A stretch of 64,000 bases of DNA, taken from NCBI GenBank assembly GCA_002696735.1, contig NZSL01000008.1, positions 62,001 through 126,000 of the forward strand. The letters are read 5' to 3'. The translations under genes and the position numbers were made by a program. The notes under the pieces are model-generated. The model made no database searches, was not told the origin of the DNA, and saw only the letters and a program-made list of their open reading frames with translations. This document shows positions 52,982 to 62,654 of this stretch, piece by piece. This DNA comes from Methylophaga sp. GTDB lineage: Bacteria; Pseudomonadota; Gammaproteobacteria; Nitrosococcales; Methylophagaceae. Positions within the stretch are counted from its first letter, which is position 1; each line of letters opens with the position of its first letter.

Positions 52982-54589
52982 ATGAAGCTATACCAGAAAC
53001 TCATTGTCTCCAATGTGGTGAGCAGCCTGTTGCTAACCTTAATTATTGTCAGCGCCACTACCTATATCCTGAGTCAGGGTTTATACATGCAAGCTCAGGA
53101 AAACCAGGAGAGCAATATGCGGGTGGCCTGGTCAGTGTTAGAGCAACAAGGCCAGCAATTCAGTCTGGAAAACAACCAATTACTGATAGATGGCCAACCC
53201 ATTGATCAGGATTATGCTGTCGTCGATAAAATCAAACAGTTAGTGGGCGGTACGGCCACTATCTTTCAATATGACACGCGCATATCGACCAATGTGATTA
53301 AAGACGATGGCACACGCGCCATTGGTACAAAGCTCGCACCAGGAGAAGTTTACGACACGGTTTTAAAACAGGCGCAGCCATTTCATGGTGAAGCAGATAT
53401 TCTGGGAGTACGATACTTTACTGCCTATGAGCCTATTCTGAATAATGAGGGTGAAGTCATCGGCATTTTGTATGTCGGTGTCGAAAAAGCACGGTTTTTC
53501 GATATTATTGGCGAGCTGGTGACTAAAAGCATGATATTTGCCATTATCCTGGTAATTATTTCTGCCATTGCCATTCGTCTGTTAACCCGCCGTTTACTGC
53601 TGCCGCTTAACGGACTGGAAACGTCGATGAGCAATCTAGCTATGGGTGAGGCCGATTTAACCAAACGGTTACCAATAGTGAATGCCGATGATGAAATAGG
53701 CGTGGTGGCCAGTGCCTTTAATAAGTTTATGAATAACTTACAGAATATTATTCGTGATTTACTGGAACATACCCAAAAAACTTCAGAATCTGCCAATCAG
53801 CTAACGGATATATCCGATCGCGTCGCCACCGGTTCAGTCAAACAGAAACAAGTGGTAGATGATATCGTTCAGAAAATTAGCCATATCAATTCCACTATCC
53901 AGTCAGTTGCCAATAATGCTTCTGAAGCTCAGGAAATTTCCAAAACCGCACAACATTCTGCAGAAAACGGTCGGGCGGTTGTGGCTGAAGCTGCTAACAG
54001 TATTAATCAAATTGCTGAAGCCGTTCGACATATGGCGTCTACGGTTACCAATCTCGGCGAACGTTCTGACGAAATAAGTGGCATTCTTCAAGTGATTCAG
54101 GATATTGCAGCTCAAACCAATTTATTGGCATTAAATGCCGCGATTGAAGCCGCACGGGCGGGTGAACAGGGACGAGGTTTTGCCGTTGTAGCTGACGAAG
54201 TACGCAAATTAGCCGAGCGTACCTCCCAGGCCACATTAGAGATTGGAGAAGTTATCGCCGCAGTCCAATCGGAAACGCAGAATGCTGTTAAACATGCAGA
54301 TCAAGGTGAAGTACTGGTAAAACACGGCGTGGAACTGGTCGAAAAAGCAGGTCAATCCCTGCTGCAAATTAACGCCGGCGCTCAGCAGACAAATAATGTC
54401 ATTGAAAATATTGCCTCGGCAGCAGCCCAGGGAAGTGAGGACAGTCAGCAAATTAACAGCCAGATAGACAAAATCTCACAAATGGCAAAAGACCGAGCCG
54501 AAATCAGTGAGCAAATATCACAAACTGCTGAGCAACTTGCCTTGCTCTCCGGACGGCTCAAAACTACTGTCGATAAATTCCAGGTTTGA
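52982..54589 (+). CDS. Methyl-accepting chemotaxis protein, Cache type
   Basis: 535 residues. Membrane helix (about 8-30), a periplasmic Cache_3-Cache_2-like single-Cache ligand domain (about 35-185; [17 protein letters not shown] and [21 protein letters not shown]), second helix (about 188-208), HAMP (about 210-262; [20 protein letters not shown]), then the signalling domain with tip [20 protein letters not shown] and [17 protein letters not shown]. Such Cache domains often sense organic acids. ATG at 52982 sits behind a purine-rich GATGAGAG region. It is transcribed separately from the first receptor gene, with a terminator between them. Confidence 0.91.
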   Translation: MKLYQKLIVSNVVSSLLLTLIIVSATTYILSQGLYMQAQENQESNMRVAWSVLEQQGQQFSLENNQLLIDGQPIDQDYAVVDKIKQLVGGTATIFQYDTRISTNVIKDDGTRAIGTKLAPGEVYDTVLKQAQPFHGEADILGVRYFTAYEPILNNEGEVIGILYVGVEKARFFDIIGELVTKSMIFAIILVIISAIAIRLLTRRLLLPLNGLETSMSNLAMGEADLTKRLPIVNADDEIGVVASAFNKFMNNLQNIIRDLLEHTQKTSESANQLTDISDRVATGSVKQKQVVDDIVQKISHINSTIQSVANNASEAQEISKTAQHSAENGRAVVAEAANSINQIAEAVRHMASTVTNLGERSDEISGILQVIQDIAAQTNLLALNAAIEAARAGEQGRGFAVVADEVRKLAERTSQATLEIGEVIAAVQSETQNAVKHADQGEVLVKHGVELVEKAGQSLLQINAGAQQTNNVIENIASAAAQGSEDSQQINSQIDKISQMAKDRAEISEQISQTAEQLALLSGRLKTTVDKFQV

Positions 54590-54597
54590 TTAAATAG

Positions 54598-54626
54598 AAA
54601 GGCTGCATCAATGTGCAGCCTTTTTT
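54598..54626. terminator. Bidirectional terminator between chemoreceptor and oxidoreductase genes
   Basis: AAAGGCTGCA, loop TCAATG, TGCAGCCTTT with T tracts in both directions, between two convergent genes. Confidence 0.93.
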
Positions 54627-54627
54627 G

Positions 54628-55644
54628 TTAATCCAGTTTTATCATTTTGCCCTCTTTAACCGACTGCAATGTAGCCACAATCGCTTTGCAGTTAGCCCGG
54701 GCATCCTCCAGGCTGAGTAATGGAGCACTATTATTCAACACGCAATTGGAAAAATGTTCGATTTCGTTAACAAACTGATCGGCAGCGGGCACTTCAACCG
54801 TTTCATGTTGGCCCGCCTCGGTCCACCACGAAATCTTGGCGGGTTCGTCAGCCGGTTGCCAGGTGGCATGACAGGTGACTCCGCCTAAAGTGCCAATAAT
54901 TTCGTAGACACTGCGGCGGGCATGTTGAAAACTCATCTCAAACTGGGCGAATTTTCCTTCACCATAATCAAAAATACCGGTCAGACTTAAGTCAGCACCG
55001 TGCTCATTTAGATTAGCCACCGCAGTAACGGCTTTGGGCTCCTCTTCAAACCATAATCTGGCAGTATGAATGGCATAGGGGCCAATATCCCACATTGCTC
55101 CACCACCATTGGCAATGGGTCGATTAACCCGGTATAAACGTGCCGGTTTCATTGGAAAGGCAAAACGGCTACTGACGGTTCTGACTTCGCCAATAACACC
55201 AGATTCGATAATCTCCCGAACTGCATCATGCTGAGGATGAAAACGATACATAAACCCTTCCATCACCGTCACGCCCTTTTCTTTAGCAGCCTGGGTAATG
55301 GCATCAATATCTTTAACCGTGAGAGCCATCGGTTTTTCAATCAACACATGCTTGCCATGAGCAATCGCTTTTAATGCCCATTCAGCATGTTCTTCATTGG
55401 CCATTGGTAAATGGATCACATCAATATCAGGATGCGTTAATAAAGCTTCAGGGGCATCCCAGGCCTGAATATCGTTATCTGCCGGGGCCAGTTTTTCAAT
55501 TACTTCCGCTGCAGCCCCTTTACGACGGCTAGCCACAGCGATTAACCGCGCATTGCTGGCTTGCGTAATGGCTGGTATGAGTTTTTCAGTGACACGCGCT
55601 GCACCGAGAATGCCCCAGTTCAGAATGTTTTTATCTGCCGTCAT
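54628..55644 (-). CDS. Gfo/Idh/MocA-family oxidoreductase
   Basis: 338 residues. N-terminal Rossmann fold with NAD(P)-binding loop WGILGAARVTEKLIPA (about 9-24), the conserved HVLIEKPMALTV segment (about 90-101), and GGGAMWDIGPYAIHTARL near 175 that provides the dimer/substrate region. The second domain has the family's beta sheet. It probably oxidises or reduces a sugar, inositol or related polyol; substrate unknown and no pathway genes adjacent. ATG at 55644 has GGAG six bases upstream; the longer frame starts without one. Confidence 0.87.
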   Translation of the reverse strand: MTADKNILNWGILGAARVTEKLIPAITQASNARLIAVASRRKGAAAEVIEKLAPADNDIQAWDAPEALLTHPDIDVIHLPMANEEHAEWALKAIAHGKHVLIEKPMALTVKDIDAITQAAKEKGVTVMEGFMYRFHPQHDAVREIIESGVIGEVRTVSSRFAFPMKPARLYRVNRPIANGGGAMWDIGPYAIHTARLWFEEEPKAVTAVANLNEHGADLSLTGIFDYGEGKFAQFEMSFQHARRSVYEIIGTLGGVTCHATWQPADEPAKISWWTEAGQHETVEVPAADQFVNEIEHFSNCVLNNSAPLLSLEDARANCKAIVATLQSVKEGKMIKLD

Positions 55645-55793
55645 TTTTTTCTCCATCAATCATTTGTGCTATCCATCATAACGATTTAAGTTGATTGCAC
55701 CAAACTTGAAAGTCCCTGCAATAATCAGTGTTTATATCTCCTGACAGATGGCTTATGCTAACCAGTCAGCTTATTTATCCATAAGGAGAGATT

Positions 55794-56306
55794 ATGACAA
55801 TCGAAGTTGGACAACAAATACCCGATGGCAAACTCACAGAGTGTGTGGAGTTTGATCCTCAGAATGGCTGCCCGATGAATCCATCTCCGATGGATGTACG
55901 TGAAATGGCAAAAGGCAAAACCATTGTTTTATTCACGGTTCCCGGCGCTTTTACCCCTTTATGCTCTTCTCAACATCTGCCCGGTTTTATTGAACATGCT
56001 GAAGAATTAAAAGCCGCTGGCGCTGATGAAATCTGGTGTTTAGCGGTGAACGATGCATTTGTGATGGCGGCATGGGGTCGTGAACAAAAGGCCAATGGCA
56101 AAGTTCGCATGATGGCAGACGGTAGTGCGGAATATATTAAAGCATTAGGTCTGGATCGTGATTTAACCGGTGGTGGAATGGGTGTACGTTCATTCCGTGC
56201 AGCGATGATCATTACCGATGGCGAAGTGAAATACATTGGTGTTGAAGGTTCGGGTGAGTTTGGTAAATCCAAAGCCGAACCCATTCTTGAAGAATTAAAA
56301 AAATAA
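55794..56306 (+). CDS. Prx5-type peroxiredoxin
   Basis: 170 residues of the AhpE/Prx5 group that reduces hydrogen peroxide or organic peroxides. The peroxidatic Cys is in VPGAFTPLCSSQHLPGF (around residue 61). A second Cys pair near residues 17-27 (TECVEFDPQNGCPMN) is an extra N-terminal feature and might act in redox control. Preceded by AAGGAGAG. Downstream is a strong bidirectional terminator. Single-gene unit. Confidence 0.9.
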   Translation: MTIEVGQQIPDGKLTECVEFDPQNGCPMNPSPMDVREMAKGKTIVLFTVPGAFTPLCSSQHLPGFIEHAEELKAAGADEIWCLAVNDAFVMAAWGREQKANGKVRMMADGSAEYIKALGLDRDLTGGGMGVRSFRAAMIITDGEVKYIGVEGSGEFGKSKAEPILEELKK

Positions 56307-56331
56307 ACCAATTACGTTATCTGTTTGCTGA

Positions 56332-56362
56332 AAGGGCAGTGTTGATCACTGCCCTTTTTTTA
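56332..56362. terminator. Bidirectional terminator between peroxiredoxin and rpiA
   Basis: AAAGGGCAGTG, loop TTGAT, CACTGCCCTTT plus T tract, between convergent genes. Confidence 0.92.
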
Positions 56363-56363
56363 T

Positions 56364-57065
56364 TCAGGCCTGCAATAACTTGACGCCGTCAGATGAGCCA
56401 ACAAATACGGCTTTGGCAACATCAGCAAAAATCCCATGCTCAACTACTCCCGGCATCACTGTCAGTAAAGCATTGATCTGTGCGGTTTCAAACGTCGTAA
56501 ACTGCATATCCAGAATCAAATTCCCTGCCGCACTGTAAGCAACATTGTCACCCGCGGCATTTAATCTCAAACTGCCTTTGGCCTGTAATTTGGACAAGCG
56601 ATTCAATACCAGCTGTGCTGCCTGCGGGATTACCTCAATTGGAATGGCATTTTTCTCACCTATTTTGTTCACCATTTTGCTTTCATCGACCATCACATAA
56701 AAGGCTGTGGCATGAGTGGCAAGCAACTTTTCACAAACCAGATCCTGCCCTCTGCCCTTCAGTAAAGTCATATCGCTGGTGACTTCATCTGCTCCATCGA
56801 CATACATATCCAGATGCGACAGATGCTCTATGGCCATAACTCTAAGCCCGGCCTGTTCGGCCTTAACCCGACTGATCACAGAGCTGGCGACCACTTGAAT
56901 ATCCAGTTGATTTTCTCGTTGACGGCGAGCCAATTCATCAATAAAAAGATTCGCTGTTGATCCTGTCCCCAGCCCCACAATCATGCCATTGTCGACAATT
57001 TCAGCGGCTTTGATTGCCACTTGCTGTTTGGGGCTTTGTGGCGTGGCCTCGGTATCAGTAGACAT
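56364..57065 (-). CDS. rpiA: Ribose-5-phosphate isomerase A
   Basis: Interconverts ribose-5-phosphate and ribulose-5-phosphate in the pentose phosphate pathway. About 233 residues. Typical segments are VGLGTGSTANLFIDEL (about 31-46), the catalytic DGADEV (about 91-96), LLKGRGQDLVCEKL (about 101-114) and the C-terminal VMPGVVEHGIFADVAKAVFVG. ATG at 57065 follows AAGGAG; the longer frame adds residues without similarity. It diverges from the fructosamine-kinase-like gene. Confidence 0.95.
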   Translation of the reverse strand: MSTDTEATPQSPKQQVAIKAAEIVDNGMIVGLGTGSTANLFIDELARRQRENQLDIQVVASSVISRVKAEQAGLRVMAIEHLSHLDMYVDGADEVTSDMTLLKGRGQDLVCEKLLATHATAFYVMVDESKMVNKIGEKNAIPIEVIPQAAQLVLNRLSKLQAKGSLRLNAAGDNVAYSAAGNLILDMQFTTFETAQINALLTVMPGVVEHGIFADVAKAVFVGSSDGVKLLQA

Positions 57066-57150
57066 TGACAAACTCCTTGAATGTTTTGGCAAAATTACCG
57101 TTTCAGCTTAGCATGGTTAAACCGCCTGCTCATCTTTGATGGAGAAATTT

Positions 57151-58038
57151 ATGGCTCAACTCAATGAAATTATTCAGCAAATTGAAAGCGTCACCGGACT
57201 AAGTTGCCATCCGCATCAACTGTCTTCCATCGGAGGAGGTTGCATTAATACAGCGTATCAATTGAAAACGCCCGACAAGCAATTCTTTATCAAGGTAAAT
57301 AGCCCAAACCTGGCGGATATGTTTGTCGCAGAAGCGCAGGGCCTGCAGGAGATGGCCGCATTGAATGCTGTGCGAGTCCCGGAAGTAATCTGTTTCGGCA
57401 CCGCTGATGGACATAGTTATCTGGTGCTGGAATATATTGCTTTAGGCGGCATGCGCGGTGGCGCGAATGCCAAACTCGGTGAACAACTGGCCCTGCTCCA
57501 CCAACAGCCCCAACCCTATTTTGGTTGGCACATGGATAATACCATTGGCAGCACGCCACAATTAAATGATCGCTCAAATAATTGGGTGGAGTTCTGGCAA
57601 CAGCAGCGTTTGGGCAAACAACTGGAATTTGCTGCAAGCAATGGTTTCAGAGGCAGTCTGCAAAAAAATGGCGAACGGCTTATTGATGAGTTGCCCGCCT
57701 TTTTTACCGATTATCAGCCACAAGCCTCCCTGTTGCACGGTGATCTGTGGGGGGGAAATGCTGCCGGTGATGAACAGGGTAATCCGGTGATATTTGATCC
57801 GGCCTGTTACTACGGTGATGCCGAAACCGATTTGGCGATGACCGAATTATTTGGCGGGTTTGGCAGCGATTTTCATGCGGCTTATCGCAATGTTCGTGCT
57901 GTCGACTCAGGCTATCGCACACGCAAAACGCTTTACAACCTCTATCATATTATTAATCATCTCAACCTGTTTGGTGGCGGCTACCTCGGTCAGGCCGACG
58001 CCATGATTTCACAATTACTGGCCGAGCTACGGAGTTAG
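57151..58038 (+). CDS. Fructosamine kinase family protein
   Basis: 295 residues of the fructosamine/ketosamine-3-kinase family (E. coli YniA), which phosphorylates sugar adducts on proteins so that they detach. Conserved parts: IGGGCINTAYQLKTP, FFIKVNSPN with the ATP Lys, LVLEYIALGG hinge, LLHGDLWGGNA catalytic loop with Asp, and VIFDPACYYGDAETDLAM metal-binding segment. ATG at 57151 after GGAG. The low-molecular-weight phosphatase follows seven bases downstream, so the two are co-transcribed, an association seen in other bacteria and consistent with a deglycation unit. Confidence 0.9.
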   Translation: MAQLNEIIQQIESVTGLSCHPHQLSSIGGGCINTAYQLKTPDKQFFIKVNSPNLADMFVAEAQGLQEMAALNAVRVPEVICFGTADGHSYLVLEYIALGGMRGGANAKLGEQLALLHQQPQPYFGWHMDNTIGSTPQLNDRSNNWVEFWQQQRLGKQLEFAASNGFRGSLQKNGERLIDELPAFFTDYQPQASLLHGDLWGGNAAGDEQGNPVIFDPACYYGDAETDLAMTELFGGFGSDFHAAYRNVRAVDSGYRTRKTLYNLYHIINHLNLFGGGYLGQADAMISQLLAELRS

Positions 58039-58044
58039 TTACGA

Positions 58045-58515
58045 ATGAGTCAAATCAAAGTGTTATTTGTCTGCATGGGCAATATCTGTCGTTCTCCCAC
58101 CGCCGAAGGCGTTTTTGTCAGTTTGCTGAAAGCTAAAGGTACCAGTGACAAATTTCTAATCGACTCGGCCGGTACCCATGCCTACCATGTGGGCGAACCA
58201 CCTGATGCCCGGGCCCAACAAACGGCCAAACAGCGTGGTATTGATTTGTCTTTTATCAGAGCCCGCAAGTTTCGCTATGAGGACTTTGAGCATTTTGATT
58301 ATATTCTGGCAATGGATAAGGACAATCTGGAGATTCTTCAGCAAGCCTGTCCGAGCGAACACCAGCATAAGGTCAAGCTGTTCCTCGATTTCGCTGAAGG
58401 ACGTGATGAGACCGATGTTCCCGACCCGTATTATGGTGGTCAGAATGGGTTCAACCATGTATTTGATTTGGTCACAGATGCGGCAGAAGGTTTCTATCGC
58501 ACAGTTCTAAAATAA
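58045..58515 (+). CDS. Low-molecular-weight protein-tyrosine phosphatase
   Basis: 156 residues. P-loop CX5R motif VLFVCMGNICRSPTAEG (about 6-22) with catalytic Cys and Arg, and the general acid Asp in DVPDPYYGGQ near residue 128. Size and layout are normal. In operon with the fructosamine-kinase-like gene; the pair may act on phosphorylated Amadori products or on proteins. It lacks neighbouring tyrosine-kinase or exopolysaccharide genes, so a capsule-regulating role is unlikely. Confidence 0.9.
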   Translation: MSQIKVLFVCMGNICRSPTAEGVFVSLLKAKGTSDKFLIDSAGTHAYHVGEPPDARAQQTAKQRGIDLSFIRARKFRYEDFEHFDYILAMDKDNLEILQQACPSEHQHKVKLFLDFAEGRDETDVPDPYYGGQNGFNHVFDLVTDAAEGFYRTVLK

Positions 58516-58582
58516 CAGTTGTCATTCCAGTGATGAGGGGTATCATTTAGCGCTTTTGCTCCCCCATTTTCAGGAAGTCATT

Positions 58583-60055
58583 ATGCCCGTCTCAGGCCTT
58601 TTCAAGTCTTTTACCGGTTGGTCATTATTTTTATTGGCCATGCTTTTCTCCCCCTCAACATGGGCAGTAGAAAATGTCGCATTACTTGATTTAACCGGAC
58701 ACTGGGTCGGATTTGCCGCCTTAGCGATATTTTTCATTGCTTATGCGTTGGTAATCGCTGAAGAGCATATCCATATGCGTAAATCCAAACCGGTCATTGT
58801 GGCGGCCGGTCTGATTTGGGGATTGATTGCCCTGATTTATTCACAGCAGACTGATCCGGTTTTTCATGAAACAGCTGGCATTATGATTCGGCATAATCTG
58901 CTTGAATATGCTGAGTTATTTTTATTCCTGCTGGCAGCAATGACCTATATCAACACCATGGGCGAACGTGGTGTATTTGATGCTATTCGTGCCTGGCTGG
59001 TGAATAAGGGATTTTCATTAAGAACTATTTTCTGGTTAACGGGTTTAATGGCGTTTTTCATCTCGCCAGTCGCTGATAACTTAACCACGGCTCTATTGAT
59101 GGCTACGGTGGTGATGGCGGTTGCTGGGAATAATCACAAATTTATTGCGGTCGCTTGTATCAATATCGTTGTGGCAGCCAATGCCGGTGGTGCCTTCAGT
59201 CCTTTTGGTGACATTACCACCCTGATGGTGTGGCAGAAAGGTGTTTTGGCTTTCCATGAATTCTTTGCTTTATTTGTCCCATCATTAGTCAATTGGTTAA
59301 TCCCGGCAGCCTTATTGTCTCTGGCGATTAAAAATGTTGCCGCTATCGCTGTACATGAATATGCACCGCTTAAATCTGGTGCGATGATCGTGGTTGGATT
59401 ATTTATTCTCACCATTGCCATGGCCGCCAGCAGTCATCACTTTCTTCACCTGCCCCCCGTACTGGGCATGATGACAGGACTCGGGTTTCTCAAGTTGCAT
59501 GGTTATGTCCTTAAAATGAATGATAAACGTCTTTTAAATAAGAAAGAGATTGACGGGCAAGCTGCATTTAATATTCAGGATGAAACACAGCGAAAAGCAC
59601 CTTTTAATATTTTCGAACAATTGCAACGCGCCGAATGGGACACGCTGATGTTTTTCTATGGCATTATTTTATGCGTCGGAGGTTTGGGAACAATCGGCTA
59701 CCTGAGTGTGGGCTCTGAGTTTTTATACGGTCAGCTAGGCGCCACCACCGCCAACATTCTGGTGGGTCTGATTTCCGCAGTTGTCGACAATATTCCAGTG
59801 ATGTTTGCCGTGTTATCGATGATGCCGGAGATGAGTCAAGGTCAGTGGTTATTGGCAACGTTAACCGCTGGTGTCGGTGGTTCATTGCTATCCATTGGTT
59901 CTGCAGCCGGGGTTGCTGTGATGGGTCAAGCCCGCGGTATTTATACTTTTATGTCTCACCTGAAATGGATTTGGGCAATCGCACTGGGCTACATCGCCAG
60001 CATCTGGGTTCATCTTTGGTTGAATGCAGATTTATTTACGGTGGTATTGCCATAA
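58583..60055 (+). CDS. nhaD: NhaD-type sodium/proton antiporter
   Basis: 490 residues, about 12-13 membrane helices, of the NhaD/IT superfamily, which exports Na+ or Li+ in exchange for protons. The N-terminus has a possible signal segment (SLFLLAMLFSPSTWAVEN), then the helices, with ISPVADNLTTALLMATV and ANAGGAFSPFGDITTLM typical of NhaD. A second matching half includes ISAVVDNIPVMFAVLS. ATG at 58583 follows AGGAAG. Presence fits a halophilic or marine lifestyle. Single-gene unit. Confidence 0.93.
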   Translation: MPVSGLFKSFTGWSLFLLAMLFSPSTWAVENVALLDLTGHWVGFAALAIFFIAYALVIAEEHIHMRKSKPVIVAAGLIWGLIALIYSQQTDPVFHETAGIMIRHNLLEYAELFLFLLAAMTYINTMGERGVFDAIRAWLVNKGFSLRTIFWLTGLMAFFISPVADNLTTALLMATVVMAVAGNNHKFIAVACINIVVAANAGGAFSPFGDITTLMVWQKGVLAFHEFFALFVPSLVNWLIPAALLSLAIKNVAAIAVHEYAPLKSGAMIVVGLFILTIAMAASSHHFLHLPPVLGMMTGLGFLKLHGYVLKMNDKRLLNKKEIDGQAAFNIQDETQRKAPFNIFEQLQRAEWDTLMFFYGIILCVGGLGTIGYLSVGSEFLYGQLGATTANILVGLISAVVDNIPVMFAVLSMMPEMSQGQWLLATLTAGVGGSLLSIGSAAGVAVMGQARGIYTFMSHLKWIWAIALGYIASIWVHLWLNADLFTVVLP

Positions 60056-60163
60056 GGTCCGCTATTGAGAAAAATCAAGCGACCGTAACAACTTGAAATA
60101 GCGAAAAAGGCCCCGAAGTATTACAATTGCCGATTATTTTTTTGAACACAAATCAGGTTGAAA

Positions 60164-61231
60164 ATGCGTTACAACACAGATGACTTACGCATCGTTGGAA
60201 TACAGGAAGTATTACCGCCAGCGCAATTGCATGAACAATTACCGATCTCGGATGCGGCATCTGAAACTGTGTTTAACGCACGCACAGCCTGTCAGAACAT
60301 TCTGCATCACCGTGATGATCGTCTGATTGTTATTATTGGTCCCTGCTCTATTCACGATCCCAATGCGGCACGTGACTATGCCAGCCGTTTACAGCCGTTG
60401 ATTCATGAACTGGCTGATGATCTGCATATCATCATGCGCGTTTATTTTGAAAAGCCACGTTCCGTTGTCGGTTGGAAGGGTCTGATTAACGATCCCTACC
60501 TTGATGGCAGTTTCCAAATCAATGATGGTCTGCACATCGCGCGAAAACTATTACTGGATTTGGCAGAAATGGGAGTGCCGGCGGCAACCGAATATCTGGA
60601 TCTGATCAGTCCACAATACATTGCAGATTTGGTTTCATGGGGTGCTATCGGCGCACGCACTACTGAAAGTCAGGCTCATCGAGAACTTGCATCGGGTTTA
60701 TCCTGCCCGGTCGGATTTAAAAATGCTACTGACGGTGGATTGCAAATCGCAGTAGATGCCTGTCTGTCAGCATCAAAACCCCATCACTTTATGTCTCTGA
60801 CCAAAGACGGACATTCCGCTATATTCTCTACCACGGGAAACCCCGACTGCCATGTCATTCTCCGCGGCGGGAAAAAACCTAATTATGATCAAACCAGTAT
60901 TGATGAGGCAGCCGAAGTCATTGGCCGTAGCGGTCAGCCGGTTCGCATGATGGTTGATTGCAGTCATGCCAATAGTGGTAAGGATCACCTGCAGCAGGAA
61001 GTTGTTGGTCGGTTGCTGGCCGAACAAATTGCCTCTGGAGATAATCGTATTATTGGTTTGATGCTGGAAAGCAATCTGGTGGCAGGTAGACAGAATGTCG
61101 AAGCGGATAAAGAACTGGTTTACGGCCAAAGTATTACGGATGCCTGTATGGCTTGGGAGAACAGTGAGCCACTGTTACGTGAATTAGCAGCTGCAGTCAG
61201 ACAGCGTCGCAAGAATTCCGCTGCTGCCTAG
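60164..61231 (+). CDS. aroG: 3-deoxy-7-phosphoheptulonate synthase (DAHP synthase, AroG type)
   Basis: First enzyme of the shikimate pathway: condenses phosphoenolpyruvate and erythrose 4-phosphate. 355 residues, class I. The N-terminus (YNTDDLRIVGIQEVLPP) is close to E. coli AroG; metal and substrate residues sit in VIGPCSIHDPNAARDYA, RVYFEKPRSVVGWKGL, GARTTESQAHRELASG and DCSHANSGKDH. The short N-terminal extension suggests the feedback-regulated enterobacterial type; the effector amino acid cannot be told by eye. I chose the ATG at 60164 rather than the TTG six bases upstream. The stop TAG starts a repeat-like sequence. Confidence 0.93.
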   Translation: MRYNTDDLRIVGIQEVLPPAQLHEQLPISDAASETVFNARTACQNILHHRDDRLIVIIGPCSIHDPNAARDYASRLQPLIHELADDLHIIMRVYFEKPRSVVGWKGLINDPYLDGSFQINDGLHIARKLLLDLAEMGVPAATEYLDLISPQYIADLVSWGAIGARTTESQAHRELASGLSCPVGFKNATDGGLQIAVDACLSASKPHHFMSLTKDGHSAIFSTTGNPDCHVILRGGKKPNYDQTSIDEAAEVIGRSGQPVRMMVDCSHANSGKDHLQQEVVGRLLAEQIASGDNRIIGLMLESNLVAGRQNVEADKELVYGQSITDACMAWENSEPLLRELAAAVRQRRKNSAAA

Positions 61232-61386
61232 GGCTTGTTGATCTTTCATATCCACCACTGCTGGCGGCTATTTTTGTGACCGACAAGGCGGAGATGAAAG
61301 ATCAAACAATGGAATCTTTGCTGCGTTTCATAGTCAGATTGCAAACTCGTTGCAACGGTCCTAAGTCCTTCAACATCAAGCCTTAA
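61229..61386. repeat. Candidate miniature inverted-repeat element after aroG
   Basis: Imperfect terminal inverted repeats (TAGGGCTTGTTGA at the left; TCAACATCAAGCCTTAA at the right) enclose a perfect 12-bp inverted repeat TTGATCTTTCAT/ATGAAAGATCAA (61238-61249 and 61294-61305). No coding sequence inside. The left end coincides with the aroG stop codon, and the same 13 bases occur at another stop codon (12210-12222). Confidence 0.4.
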
Positions 61387-61466
61387 CCTCTATCGCAACG
61401 CTACATAAAAAGCGTTATTAAGCTATACTATTCGGTTCGTAATTTATATTTGAATCAGGATTAAGC

Positions 61467-61508
61467 GTGAATCCAAGTGAATTCCTGAGAAAATCAGTAG
61501 GTTATTAA
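61467..61508 (+). CDS. 13-codon leader frame abutting rnfA
   Basis: GTG at 61467 sits six bases after AGGA and opens a frame MNPSEFLRKSVGY that ends in TAA at 61506-61508, directly touching the rnfA ATG. No homology is claimed. It could provide translational coupling for rnfA, or be chance. Confidence 0.35.
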   Translation: MNPSEFLRKSVGY

Positions 61509-62090
61509 ATGGCTGACTATGCCCTAATTTTGTTAAGCACCATTCTGGTGAACAACATTGTGCTGGTGAAATTCCTTGGCCTGTGTCCGTTCATGGGTGT
61601 TTCCCGTAAGCTGGAAACAGCAATGGGCATGGCACTGGCAACCACCTTTGTGTTGACCTTATCTTCTATCAGCAGCTATTTGATAAATGAATATCTATTG
61701 TCTCCGCTGGGCCTTGAATTCCTGCGCACCATCAGCTTTATTTTTGTCATTGCAGTCGTCGTACAGTTCACTGAAATGGTGGTGCATAAAACCAGCCCTC
61801 TGCTGTATCAGGTGCTGGGTATTTTTCTCCCGTTGATTACCACAAACTGTGCTGTATTAGGTGTTGCACTGCTTAATGTTCAGGAAAAACATGGCTTCCT
61901 TGAGTCTGCTTTGTATGGCTTCGGGGCTGCTGTAGGCTTTTCAATGGTCTTAATCATTTTCGCAGCAATGCGTGAACGTTTGGCCGCCGCTGATGTGCCT
62001 GTTCCTTTTCAGGGTGCCGCAATCGGGCTGATCACAGCCGGACTGATGTCGATGGCCTTTATGGGCTTTGCCGGATTGGTGAAGGTCTAA
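61509..62090 (+). CDS. rnfA: RNF complex subunit A
   Basis: Membrane subunit of the Na+- or H+-pumping ferredoxin:NAD oxidoreductase (Rnf/Rsx). 193 residues with six membrane helices. The typical opening [21 protein letters not shown], the [13 protein letters not shown] loop and [17 protein letters not shown] (with the conserved Cys) are all present. First gene of the rnfABC operon visible here, with rnfB beginning four bases later. Confidence 0.96.
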   Translation: MADYALILLSTILVNNIVLVKFLGLCPFMGVSRKLETAMGMALATTFVLTLSSISSYLINEYLLSPLGLEFLRTISFIFVIAVVVQFTEMVVHKTSPLLYQVLGIFLPLITTNCAVLGVALLNVQEKHGFLESALYGFGAAVGFSMVLIIFAAMRERLAAADVPVPFQGAAIGLITAGLMSMAFMGFAGLVKV

Positions 62091-62093
62091 CGT

Positions 62094-62654
62094 ATGCTGA
62101 CAGCCATCATTGCCATCACGCTGCTCGCGTTGGTCCTTGGACTTGTACTCGGATTTGCTTCAATCCGCTTCAAAGTCGAGGGTGATCCAATTGTTGATCA
62201 AATCGATAAAATTCTGCCACAGACACAATGCGGACAATGCAGTTTTGCCGGGTGTCGCCCGTATGCTGAAGCGATTGCTGCCGGTGAAGTTGATATCAAT
62301 CGTTGTCCCCCGGGCGGTGAAACCACTATTCAGGCGCTGGCCGATCTGCTGGATGTAGAACCCAAACCACTGGATGAAGAATGTGGTGTGGAAAAACCCA
62401 AGACACTGGCCGTAATAGATGAAGATCGTTGCATTGGTTGTACGCTGTGTATCCAGGCCTGCCCGGTAGATGCCATTCTGGGTGCAGCCAAACATATGCA
62501 TACCGTTATCGCTGATGAATGCACCGGCTGTGAATTATGTGTTGAACCTTGTCCGGTAGATTGTATTGATATGGTCGAAACCCAACCAAATCCACATACC
62601 TGGCGCTGGCCGGATCCTTCCCATGTTGATTTGCAACGGAGGACCGGCTCATGA
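62094..62654 (+). CDS. rnfB: RNF complex subunit B, iron-sulfur protein
   Basis: 186 residues. One N-terminal helix (about 4-24), an Fe-S domain with [18 protein letters not shown] and INRCPPGG (a [4Fe-4S] cluster), then two ferredoxin clusters ([14 protein letters not shown] and [14 protein letters not shown]). RnfB accepts electrons from ferredoxin or passes them to it. The stop overlaps the rnfC start by four bases (ATGA). Size and cluster set normal. Confidence 0.96.
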   Translation: MLTAIIAITLLALVLGLVLGFASIRFKVEGDPIVDQIDKILPQTQCGQCSFAGCRPYAEAIAAGEVDINRCPPGGETTIQALADLLDVEPKPLDEECGVEKPKTLAVIDEDRCIGCTLCIQACPVDAILGAAKHMHTVIADECTGCELCVEPCPVDCIDMVETQPNPHTWRWPDPSHVDLQRRTGS

